Of a DNA stretch of 64,000 nucleotides, positions 35,456-44,996 are shown piece by piece. Source of the DNA: Hyperoodon ampullatus (taxonomy: Eukaryota > Chordata > Mammalia > Artiodactyla > Ziphiidae). Position 1 is the first letter of the stretch, and each line of letters begins with the position of its first letter. Below the pieces are notes generated by a model. It saw nothing but the letters and a program-made list of their open reading frames with translations. It was not told the DNA's origin and did no database searches. Location of the stretch: contig OX457070.1 of NCBI GenBank assembly GCA_949752795.1, forward strand, positions 42,182,185 through 42,246,184, read 5' to 3'. Both the position numbers and the translations under genes were made by a program.

Positions 35456-35632
35456 GGGGTTCTCAATGCATGGGAAAATTGACATCAGGACATTTGTTAG
35501 AAAGCAGATTTCCAGTTCCTAGCCTGGGAGATTCTAATCCAGACTGTGAGGGGCGGAGCTGGGCAATTGCACTTTAAACAGGTACGACAGGTTTTAGGAC
35601 TACACCTGGGAAGCCTTACCTTAAGCAATGCT
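35456..35632. mobile_element. MER5-like hAT element (degenerate)
   Basis: 'ggttctcaatgcatgggaaa', 'atttgttagaaagcagattt', 'gggagattctaatccaga' and 'gggcggagctgggcaattgc' follow a MER5/MER20-type order with strong decay. Confidence 0.5.
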
Positions 35633-36059
35633 ATAGAACGGCAGTTCCCACTGTTTTTCAACAGGAGGAAAAAACCTTTTCTATTCAAAACATTTCTTAG
35701 ACATCACTTGATAGCAGCTGAGAAAACAAAGGATGGCAAAAAACTACAATTCATTTTGTAGTGATTACAGATAAACATGTATATGTTTACCACAATAGTG
35801 TGCAAATAGATATTTGAGAGTGAGAAGGAACTATGTGCAAGAGATAGTGTTTAATTCATCTATATGCAATGTTTGATGCACATATAAATTTTAAATCTTT
35901 TGCAGATAACTCTGCAAACCTTTCCTCCACCCCTCTCTTAATCCTGCCTGCCTACAGAGGACCACAGGCCAAGGTTGGAAACCACTGACTCCAGTTTTAA
36001 TTCCTGCCCATTCTAGCACAGTTGTCCCTTGGCAGGTACATGGGCCACCACTCACCTGA
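35633..36059. other. Gene-free sequence
   Basis: Nothing recognised. Note 'cagaggaccacaggccaagg' and 'ttggaaaccactgactccag' (35955-35993), which could be a decayed hAT terminus. Confidence 0.4.
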
Positions 36060-36175
36060 GGAGAGAAGAAAAGTCACATTCATGGAGCACTTACGTGACA
36101 AGTGTAGATCCATATTAGCTGCTATACATACAATTCCTTCTTCCATCATCTGCAACAACACAGTCAAAACCCAAA
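36060..36175 (-). mobile_element. MIR-like fragment, antisense
   Basis: 'attcatggagcacttacgtg', 'ttagctgctatacatac' and 'catcatctgcaacaacacag' weakly follow a reverse MIR 3' end. Confidence 0.4.
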
Positions 36176-36499
36176 TTTGATTAATAAATTCTCAATTTAC
36201 TGTAAAATCAGATGTCTCCATCTCTTAAATCTCAATTCCAGTTTCTATGGTTTTTATGTCTAAAACTCATATTTGTAAATAATATTGAATCAGAAAAATG
36301 TGTTGGGTATCTACTGTGAGAAAAGCGCTATACTTTATGAGGACCATAAAGACTTCATTAAAAATCAGCTTGGGTTGAATACTGGGGATTCCCATCATTA
36401 AAGAAATGTTCGTTTGGATATTTTTGGATGGTTCCTATTCTGTTTGTAAAATTCAAAACTCTTCTCGACTTTAGAAATGGAGAAATAGGAAGACAGGAT

Positions 36500-37560
36500 T
36501 GTCTTTCCTTAATAAAGAGTTAATGGGTTCTAACAGATGTGGCTTAAATAAGATTATGATCCCAACTGCCTTTTGCTTAAATGCACATTCAAATTAGCTG
36601 GGGATCCCTGAGAAATCCCGGCATAGACAGTGGAAGGTGCTGGGCTAGAATTCAAACTTCACAGAGAAAATCTATGAAGCACATGTGGACAATAAGAAAC
36701 GATGAATATATGTAAAGACAAAGACACCATAATTATCAGTAACCAGAAAGTTTTTGCCCAGTGTCTGTCGTGGCTGGCACTGAAGGACTGGCTGGACATT
36801 ACAGGTTTGTTTGATATTGTCGTAAATGGTAACAATGAGGACTTGGACTGTGGTAAAAACCCAAACTTAGTAACACAAGGACAAAAGCACTCAGAAAGTT
36901 GTCTTAATTGATTCAGTTCTGATCGTTTCTGGCTAGGCTATGCTCGGATTTAAAACCATCATGCTCATAGATGATTGAGCTGTAGTTCATTAAGAAATGC
37001 TTGAAAGGCGATGAGAAAGGAGAAAATGAGAACTGCTTCATTGGGAGAATTTTTTTTAATGCTATTTGTCTTCATGACACCAAGGAGAAGCACAAGGAGA
37101 TTCAGCAGCCACATTTAGTTTGTGATGACCTTTCACCTCTGTTGATCTCTGACCCAGCTGTTTCAATCACACAGACGTGGCAGCTCCGACAAGGAGATGT
37201 TTAAGGAGACAGTTTTCCTTTGTAGTGCAGTGGGAGGGAAAGAGGTTGAGAAGAAAATCTCTCCAGCAAAACAAATTGCCTCTGTGCTTTAGCTGACAAA
37301 GGGTTAACAGACCATCAGGTCCAGTTTCTGCTTAGCAGTTTAATTGCTGCAGGCCAGGGAAGCATTGGAGGGAGAGAGGGCCATTACTGGGGACCTCATT
37401 TTTCAAACAACTGTCAGAAAGCTAGGCCACGCCATGAATTTGATACAGAAACCAGGAATTGGGTCTCTTTCCCAAATTCAAATGACTTGGGTCCTACTGA
37501 CTTGTTTCTCAGCAGGAATTCTCTAGTTGTTAGCTACCAGGGTCCTTTTATCTGTTAATA
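36500..37560. other. Repeat-free block of about 1 kb, possible conserved non-coding DNA
   Basis: The only stretch of this length between 30 and 40 kb with no recognised repeat, although both neighbours are dense with them. It carries homeodomain-type words (TTTAATTGCTG near 37339, 'tcttaattgattcag' near 36902). Open frames of 60-69 codons on the plus strand are not convincing exons. Confidence 0.25.
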
Positions 37561-37587
37561 GATTGTTTCCCCCAAGAGGCACACCAT

Positions 37588-37996
37588 AGAGAGAGAAAGG
37601 GAGAGAGGGAGAGAGGGAGAGAGGGAGAGAGGGAGAGAGGGAGAGAGGGAGAGAGGGGGAGAGGGGGAGAGAGGGAGAGAGGGAGAGAGGGAGAGAGGGA
37701 GAGAGGGAGGGAGGGGGGAGGGGGAGAGGGGGAGAGAGGGAGAGAGGGAGAGAGGGAGAGGGGGGGGGAGAGGGAGAGAGGGAGAGAGGGGGAGGGGGAG
37801 AGGGAGAGAGGGAGAGAGGGGGAGGGGGAGAGGGAGAGAGGGAGAGAGGGGGGAGGGGGAGAGGGAGGGAGGGAGAGAGGGGGGAGGGGGAGAGGGAGGG
37901 AGGGAGGGAGGGAGGGGGGAGGGGGAGAGGGGGAGAGGGGGAGAGAGGGAGAGAGGGGGAGAGGGAGAGAGGGGGGAGGGGGAGAGAGGGAGAGGG

Positions 37997-38000
<4 letters not shown>
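37588..38000. repeat. 413-nt uninterrupted purine microsatellite (GGGAGA)n
   Basis: Every base from 37588 to 38000 is G or A. The unit is GAGAGG/GGGAGA with patches of longer G runs. At 37894-37919 GGGA is repeated five times and followed by six G, a canonical G-quadruplex motif. The complementary strand gives an artefactual Ser/Pro/Leu open frame. Confidence 0.97.

Positions 38001-38027
<27 letters not shown>
38001..38027. repeat. (TG)13 microsatellite
   Basis: A perfect TG run begins at the exact end of the purine tract, forming a compound microsatellite. Confidence 0.95.
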
Positions 38028-38030
<3 letters not shown>

Positions 38031-38040
38031 ATTTTTAAAG

Positions 38041-38224
38041 CAGGGTTCCCAAAGCTTAGGATGCATCAGAACCACCTGGAGGACTTTTTAAAACAGGCAG
38101 TAGTCAGCCCACACTGTTAGATTTGTTTCAGTAGATCTGGGTGGGACCCAGAAATTTGCACCTCTAGTAATCCCTACGTGATGCTGCTGCTGGTGGTCTT
38201 AGGACCACTTTGTGAGAACCAGTG
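38041..38224. mobile_element. MER5A-like hAT element
   Basis: 'gcatcagaaccacctggagg', 'gactttttaaaacaggc', 'gatgctgctgctggtggtct' and the right end 'tgtgagaaccagtg' give the MER5A order. Confidence 0.8.
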
Positions 38225-38370
38225 TTCTAAAATACACTTTCCACTGTCTTCTATGGGCCTTAATAATTACACTTACATACACACAAACACACCCCCCAGG
38301 ATAATAAAATGTTACATATTTTAAGTTATCAAAATGCCAAATATTATCATTATTAATAATAGCTACTTTG

Positions 38371-38592
38371 GGGCTTCCCTGGTGGCGCAGTGGTTGAGAG
38401 TCCGTCCGCCTGCCGATGCAGGGGATACGGGTTCGTGCCCCGGTCCGGGAGGATCCCACATGCCGCGGAGCGGCTGGGCCCGTGAGCCATGGCCGCTGAG
38501 CCTGCGCGTCTGGAGCCTGTGCTCCGCAACGGGAGAGGCCACAACAGTGAGAGGCCCGCGTACCGCCAAAAAAAAAAAAAAAATAATAATAA
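38371..38592 (+). mobile_element. CHR-type SINE, short subfamily, copy 9
   Basis: Perfect 17-bp duplication TAATAATAGCTACTTTG at 38354-38370 and 38593-38609. A 4-bp internal duplication (GTCCGTCCGCC instead of GTCCGCC, about 38400-38410) marks this copy. The tail ends in (AAT)n. Confidence 0.97.
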
Positions 38593-38609
38593 TAATAATA
38601 GCTACTTTG

Positions 38610-38730
38610 AGTACCCACTGTGCGCCAGTGCTACTAATTCTCCAAGGCAGGTATTACTGCCCATTTTACCAACTAAGGCCTGACCCAGCTCAAATCCAAC
38701 TCCTAGGCCTATGCACTTAACTTCTTTAAT
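38610..38730 (-). mobile_element. MIR, antisense, split by SINE copy 9
   Basis: 'gagtacccactgtgcgccag', 'tattactgcccattttacca' and 'cagctcaaatccaactcct' continue a reverse MIR whose first bases lie before the SINE. Confidence 0.65.
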
Positions 38731-38785
38731 ACTTTCTTAACAAGTAATAAAATGAGTAAAAATTAACCAACGTGCAAGTATTTTT

Positions 38786-39095
38786 TTTTTTTAAGCTTCT
38801 TTGGTGTTCTTTTTATTAATTAATCTATTTTTGCTGTGTTGGGTCTTCGTTTCTGTGCGAGGGCTTTCTCTAGTTGTGGCAAGCGGGGGCCACTCTTCAT
38901 CGCGGTGCGGGGGCCTCTCACTATCGCGGCCTCTCTTGTTGCGGGGCACAGGCTCCAGACGCGCAGGCTTAGTAGTTGTGGCTCACGGGCCTAGTCGCTC
39001 CGTGGCATATGGGATCCTCCCAGACCAGGACTCGAACCCGTGTCCCCTGCATTAGCAGGCAGATTCTCAACCACTGCGCCACCAGGGAAGCCCCC
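38786..39095 (-). mobile_element. CHR-type SINE, long subfamily, antisense
   Basis: About 310 bp with the 3' extension ('tttgctgtgttgggtcttcg', 'tttctgtgcgagggctttct'). Its B box on the minus strand is GGTTCGAGTCC, a consensus match. TSD GCAAGTATTTTT at 38774-38785 and 39096-39107. Confidence 0.96.
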
Positions 39096-39439
39096 GCAAG
39101 TATTTTTAATGAACGTATTTTCTACATTTTAATAGCATACATACCTGTATTAACTCTAAGTGGAAGAGTATACTTTTCTATATATCACTTAAAGCTAAAA
39201 AAAGGAATATCCAAGGACTATTGCGAAATCAACCAGCCAACAAAGGTGTACTGAGTTCTTCCTGATACTTAAGGACCACAGGACAAGGCAGATTCCTGAC
39301 CTAATGCACCTGAAACAATCAGGAAATAGTCTAAGATTAGTGTAAATGTCGAACATGAGTGCCGCGAGATTTTTTTTTCTGCCTTGACAGATAGTAATAA
39401 GTGCAAAAGATAACGTGGCACCCAAACAATGTCTTAGAG

Positions 39440-39620
39440 CAGTGGTTCTCAAGATTTCCCCAGTGTCAGAGTCACCTGGAGAGCTTGTCAAAGCTCACAC
39501 AGCTGCCTCCCAGTTTCGGATTTAGCAGGACTGGTGGGAAGCCCAAGAATTTGCATTGCTAACCATTTCTCAAGTGATGCTGAATCTGCTGGTGCAGGGA
39601 CCACACTTGAAGAACCACTG
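39440..39620. mobile_element. MER5/MER20-like hAT element, near full length
   Basis: Terminal inverted repeats CAGTGGTTCTC and GAACCACTG bound 181 bp. Internal 'cagagtcacctggagagctt' and 'gtgatgctgaatctgctggt'. The 8-bp flanks have decayed too far to call a duplication. Confidence 0.85.
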
Positions 39621-39654
39621 TTCTAAAACAAGCCTTCCTGGATTCTGATCCAAT

Positions 39655-40075
39655 TTTTAGGCACTGATTCAGCAGACATTGCTGGAGTGCCTACCATGTG
39701 TAAAGCTTCTTTCTAGCTCTGAGGATAAAGCTGTAAACCAAACAGACAAAAATCTCTGCCCTCAAGGAGCTATCTGGGAAGGACGGCTGACAGGAAATAA
39801 TAAGTACATAATGTAACAAGCGATTCTTTGAATCACTTGTTACAAATGGGCAGATAGAGGACTCTGTCTTAGTGTGTTCACCTCTCTGAGGACATAATAT
39901 CCATCAGAACAAGCCAGTGTAGACATCTAGGTGAAGAGAGTTCCAAAGAGGAAGTACAAAGGCCCTGAGACAGAAATGTGCTCAGTGTGTTCAAAGAAAG
40001 GAGACTAGTGGTGGAAGGGGCGTGTGCAAGAGGAGAGTGGTAGATGAGATTCAGATTTAACAGGAATCTGCATTT
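39655..40075 (-). mobile_element. L2, antisense
   Basis: 'gattcagcagacattgctgg', 'gtgcctaccatgtgtaaagc', 'aaatctctgccctcaaggag', 'aggccctgagacagaaatgt' and 'ggagagtggtagatgagatt' is the L2 3' region in reverse. Confidence 0.8.
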
Positions 40076-41236
40076 TTAAAAAGGAGATTCTAATACACAT
40101 ACAGGTTTGGAAATGACTTCTCAGATGCAATTATTTCTAAAGCTCATCCAACATTTTCTGTTTCTCATCAACACTATTTTGGTGTGATATCTGAAAGTAG
40201 ACATGTTCCCTGGAGCAGAAAACAAAGAATGCATCCTCATAGGGAAAGCTTTACTAGGCATGCCCAGGGACTGAGCTTTGCATGATTTTTATTCAAAAAA
40301 ATCATTTCTCTCTCCTAAACAAGAGTCTGAGTCAAGCTTACACACTGAATGTGCAAATGGTGGAAATAACTGAATCCAAAGAGGAAAGGGAAGCTCTTGG
40401 TGACAGACAGGATATGGAGGGCAAAGGAACGAACGAATAGATATGCATGGCTATAAATGAGGATTTAGAGAAGGAAAGGAATTTACATGGGGATGACAAG
40501 TCTGGTTCTATACCTAAGTCTATGTGAATCTAATGGAAGTGCGTGTGTGTGCGCACATGCACACATGCGCTAGGAAGTAGGGGAGATAATAAAACTTGGG
40601 GAATAGTTCATGGCTATTTGCAAACAGGTGATAAATGAAGCCCCCTAATTAAGTAAGTTCCCTGAAGAAGTGAGCGTGGAGGGTGGAGAACAGAAGTTTG
40701 GAACTCAGCCCTGGTGAGGAGAGATGACCATGGGAGGAAGAAGAGAGAAAGAATCAACAGCAGAGTACAAGAAAAGTGCAACAGCCTACTAGCCTATTAC
40801 CCTAAATTACTGTGTCTGACAGAACTGCAATAAACACAAAATGGGCAAAGGTCAGTTCTTCTGTCCTTCAAGCATATGGGTATGTAACCAGCTGGTTTGT
40901 AAAAGGGAGCTCATATTATGGAGAACACTTTATCCCATAAATAAGTCAGACTCAAGTATTTTATATCAAAACAGTATCTTAGCTTAACGAGCGCAACTGC
41001 CAATACCCAGAGTCATGCATTATGAATCACTATTTGCCCCTTCCTACACTTTCTAATGTCCTGCTAAGGAGACAGCGCTGAGTGGGGGTCGTTAATTTGA
41101 ATTAGAAATACTGTGACCTGCTCTGCACTTTGCTTGCTAACACTGTGGCAGAGCTGGATCTATGGGGGGTTTACTTTCCATTCAGTTCTGAGGAAGAGGT
41201 GGGGCAGACATGCGGGAGACGCTGAGCTAGTTTTAA
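40076..41236. other. Gene-free sequence
   Basis: No repeat identified except the alternating tract at 40539-40570. Moderately AT-rich unique sequence. Confidence 0.5.
40539..40570. repeat. 32-bp alternating purine/pyrimidine tract (Z-DNA type)
   Basis: Strict R-Y alternation for 32 bases made of GT, GC, AC and AT steps, with a short palindrome TGTGCGCACA at its centre. GC and GT/AC steps dominate. Confidence 0.9.
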
Positions 41237-41251
41237 CTTTTAAGCCCTTTT

Positions 41252-41442
41252 TTTTTTTTTTTTTTTTTTGCGGTGCGGGCCTCTCATTGCGGAGCACAGG
41301 CTCCGGACGCGCAGGCCCAGCGGCCATGGCTCACGGGCCCAGCCGCTCCACGGCATGTGGGATCTTCCCAGACCGGGGCGCGAACCTGCGTCCCCTGCAT
41401 CGGCAGGCAGACTCTCAACCACTGCGCCACCAGGGATGCCCT
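41252..41442 (-). mobile_element. CHR-type SINE, short subfamily, copy with internal deletion
   Basis: Perfect 15-bp duplication CTTTTAAGCCCTTTT at 41237-41251 and 41443-41457. The body lacks about 17 bp near its 3' end: 'cctctcattgcggagcac' replaces the usual 'cctctcactgttgtggcc...' segment. Confidence 0.96.
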
Positions 41443-41457
41443 CTTTTAAGCCCTTTT

Positions 41458-43240
41458 AAATTCCAGATACCATTTGGGCATCTCACTTTGGGCTTTGAAA
41501 TCATTGCTGTCATTTCAATGCTTTTACTGGAAATGTCATCAAATGACAAGCTTTGCTCAGCCTCTGTCTGGAATTCTAGAAGGCTCACCTAAGCAGCCTA
41601 AAATAACATGCTGGCTTTATTAGAAATGGGGAAACGTGTGTATTTTTCTGGCTGAATTGACGTGGCTCAGTGGATATTTCACTGGTGATGCCATGGAGGG
41701 AAGAATCTAGATGAGGTAGGGGCACCTGCAAGGCAGTTGGTTCAATAAGTCTCTCTCACCACTGCCTCCTTACTTCAGAGGAAATACAATGAATGGCCCT
41801 TGGAAAAACATAACTGCAAAGCCATCATTTACAGCTTTCAGATATTTATTTCACTTGCAATAACTGCTTACTGTGTGGGCTAGGAAAATACACAGAGAGA
41901 AAACTCAAGTTTTTAATTCACCTTCTTGTTTAGAACTCTGGTAAGAATTTTGATGGAATTACTGGGGCTGATGGGAGTTGAGAATTCTCTTCAGAGTTAT
42001 GCCAGCCTTGTTCTCCCAAAGCACCTGGAACAGAGTCGCAGATGATAGCAGACACTTAGTGCAGCAAACTTTGGTTGAAAGATGCCAGTGCCTTTCTTGA
42101 CCTACCCAACCTGGCTCAACCCCCTAACTGGCCACAGCCCTTACTGCTAACAGTACTACTAAGGGAAATTCATTAGAAATAGAAGTGGGTTTCAAAAGGG
42201 CTGGATGAATTCCCACCAGGCACGTCTGTTAGGGTGTCTGCAGGTACAGCCACCAGCTTCTGAGGTCAACAGGAATGGCTGCATTCCCTCAAGTCACTTC
42301 GGACGTCTCTCCCAGACTCTGAAAGCAGAGACTGAAGGAACTCTGGGTTTGAGCTAAGAGTCATTCGTCTGTCCTGGCCACTGGGCCCTACCACCCCATT
42401 CCAGTGTCCTTGGAAGCTGGGAGGATGGGAGCCTCACATTTTCTTCACAGCGTGAGCATGAAAAATGTTCCCTTTCTGACTCATCCCCTGCCCCCCCACA
42501 CACAGCCGTCCATGGTCCTGGGTGGGTAGGTCCCTGAAACAGGCCCATCCACAGCTTCACCCTGACACCCTTGGGCTGGCCAACATCCCAGTGCCCACTG
42601 TACATACTGCACTTCCTCCTGAGAGACCCAGAGGTGACTGTAGCCAACTTGCTTTGGAGCCTTGGGCTTTGGGGGTTTTGTGGATGCTCTAGGGCTATGG
42701 AAAACTTGAGTAATTTTCTGTGGTCACAACCCCAGGGTCCCCAGTCAGTGTAATTATAAGTCAATCACTTCCCATCCAATTCTGGCTTCTCTTCCCTTCG
42801 GGCAGGTAAAATCATTACCATGGCTCCCTTCTCCCCTCAGTCAGACATTTGTACAGGCCATTTACCTCATGCCTCATGAATCTTCTCAACTGAATGTTAT
42901 TTGGGGGGTTGTACTTATTTATTGAACTCAGAACAGTGGAAGGCCTGTCATCGATCTCGCTGCCCTCCACAGCCTAGGGCGGCCTTCTGTTTCCCTAAGT
43001 GCAAGGGCCAGGCAGACGATCTGCAGGAAGAAACCTTTCTGACTCACAGCCCTGGAGGGCTCCCCAACCTGCAGCCCTCAGGAGATGCCCCCGGGGTGTA
43101 ATGAGGCCAAAGGAAGCAACACTCTCTCCACAAGGGAGGCACTGAGGGCAGGATGGGGAAAGAGGAGGCTTTATGTGTATTGAGAAATGTGAGGGAGAAC
43201 CCCTTGCAAAGAGGTCCAAACCTCCCTCACTACAGTAACT
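41458..43240. other. Gene-free sequence, about 1.8 kb
   Basis: A short L2-like end may lie near 42020-42085. The minus-strand 136-codon frame (42354-42764) has no recognisable domain and is contradicted by a plus-strand frame over the same bases. Confidence 0.45.
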
Positions 43241-43362
43241 AGAAGAAAGAAAGAAAGAGAGAAAGAGGGAAAGAGGGAGGGAGGGAGGGAAGGAGGGAGG
43301 AAAGAAGGAAGGAAGGAAGGAAGGAAGGAAGGAAGGAGGGAGGGAGAAGAAAGAAAAGAAAA
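43241..43362. repeat. 122-nt purine microsatellite (GAAA/GGGA/GGAA)n
   Basis: Pure A/G from 43241 to 43362, in three domains: GAAA units, then GGGA units (G-quadruplex-capable near 43275-43290), then (GGAA)8 or so and GAAA again. Confidence 0.95.
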
Positions 43363-43894
43363 CGCCTTCTTGAGTCAAGTAAAACAGTTCCAAATACAGG
43401 ATGGTTATTTATGAGTTACTTTTGTTGAGCCAGAATCCAGGGGGCTGTTTAAATGCTCCCCAGGACACCTCCTAATTGCCCTTCCCCTCCCTGCTCCATC
43501 AATGATCCCATGAAACAACCCCACAGAAGGTGTTCGTATTAAGGCTTTTCATGATGTAGGAGTTCCTACTTTGGCCTAAACCCAACCCACAGAGCTCAGA
43601 CCGAGGGAGGCTCTATCCCTGAAGTGCCCCACCATCTCTGAAACCTTAAAATTCCCTGAGTGACGTGCATTTCCAAGGTTCCAGGTTTGCAGTTTCCCTT
43701 TTCTGAGGGCATGGATTTTGCAGGTGAACTTGGAGCCAGATTCACTGTCCATTCCTGCCCCAACGGCACATACTTCAAAGGCCTTGTTGCGTTTTTAATT
43801 ATGTCGTTTAGCCGCCGTCAGCATTTCCACAATCAGTTCTTATGTTCCTTCCTCCAGCATTTTCCAGCTTAGCAGCGATTCCCTACAGAGGATG
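43363..43894. other. Gene-free sequence; small possible conserved patch
   Basis: The patch 43790-43870 ('gtttttaattatgtcgttta', 'gccgccgtcagcatttcc') contains four CpGs and a homeodomain core outside any repeat. Nothing coding is supported. Confidence 0.35.
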
Positions 43895-44122
43895 TCAATA
43901 TAGCAGCATAAAGTGGTAGGAGAGTATGGTTGTAGACTCTGGGGGACCTGAGTTCAGATCCCAAGTCAGCAACTTAGAGGTGTGTGTCTTTGGGCAAGGT
44001 ACTCAACCTCCTTAAATTCCAGTGTTTTCATGAATAAAATAGGGGTGATAATAGTACCTACCTCTTGGAATAGTTGTGAGGATTAAATAAAATAATGAAC
44101 AAAATACTTATCCTGGGTCTAG
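43895..44122 (+). mobile_element. MIR, near full length
   Basis: 'gtggtaggagagtatggttg', 'ttcagatcccaagtcagcaa', 'gggcaaggtactcaacctcc', 'ttttcatgaataaaataggg', 'gtacctacctcttggaatag' and 'tgtgaggattaaataaaata' cover most of the element in order. Confidence 0.92.
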
Positions 44123-44416
44123 AGCAGCACTGCCCAGTAGATATATATTTTGAGCCGTGTATATAATTTTAAATTTTGTAGTACTTTCATTTTTTTAAAA
44201 AAGGAAGACAGTTGAACTTAACTTTATGTATATGTTATGAAATATTACCATTATAAAACAGCATCAATATAAAATATATAAATGAGATATATTTAAATTC
44301 TTTTTATCATACTAAATCTTTGAAATCTTATATGTATTTTATATATCTCAATACAGACTAGCCACCTGCCAAGTGCTTGTGGGTAGTGGCTATAATATGG
44401 GGTGGCACAGGTCTGA
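44123..44416. mobile_element. hAT-like DNA transposon, longer relative of 10430-10608
   Basis: 'agagcagcactgcccagtag', 'aacatagc'-type centre, 'ttctttttatcatactaaat', 'ctttgaaatcttatatgtat', 'ctcaatacagactagccacc' and 'gtgcttgtgggtagtggcta' are diagnostic. It directly abuts the MIR. Confidence 0.65.
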
Positions 44417-44792
44417 AACATGGTAAATATTAGGTAAAGGCAAATTCCCTTCACTAAGACTCTGTCTTTCCATGCCTTGGAGTTTAGAGATATTTGGAAA
44501 TGAACTCTGAGATCACCTTCAGCCCCAGTGCTGAAAGGATGTTTCTGAGTGTCAGTGTTGGTCTTTTCCTACAGGAGGACAGGCAAGGACTTGGTGCCCA
44601 GTCCCCTGTGCACAGGTAGAGAGTTCTGTGGATTCTCTATTCTATTATCCTGCCAAACAGGTAGATGATTCTGCCGTCCTGATTTCCTGGAACCCAACAC
44701 CTCAGATTTGCAGGAGTCCTCAGTGGTTTAGCCCAATCTCTTATCAGATATATGAGCACCTTATACAATGCCCATGCTACTCCCTCAGCCTC
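44417..44792. other. Gene-free sequence
   Basis: Nothing recognised before the SINE. Confidence 0.5.
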
Positions 44793-44996
44793 TTTTTTTT
44801 TTTTTGCGGTACGCGGGCCTCTGACTGCTGTGGCCTCTCCCGTTGCTGAGCACAGGCTCTGGACGCGCAGGCTCAGCGGCCATGGCTCACGGCCTAGCCG
44901 CTCCGCGGCATGTGGGATCTTCCCAGACCGGGGCACGAACCCGCGTCCCCTGCATCGGCAGGCAGACTCTCAACCACTGCGCCACCAAGGAAGCCC
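44793..44996 (-). mobile_element. CHR-type SINE, short subfamily, copy 12
   Basis: Reverse-complement body with a T13 tail. Small deletion in the centre (CACGGCCTAGCC for CACGGGCCCAGCC). No clear target-site duplication: the right flank is a C run, and CCTCAGC/CCCCAGC is at best a weak match. Confidence 0.95.

Noticed and set aside
37548..38075. 175-codon Ser/Leu/Pro-rich minus-strand frame
   Set aside because: It is a translation of the (TCTCCC)n complement of the purine microsatellite.
43241..43362. CRISPR-like array
   Set aside because: Short direct repeats here are a microsatellite with no unique spacers; the window is mammalian.
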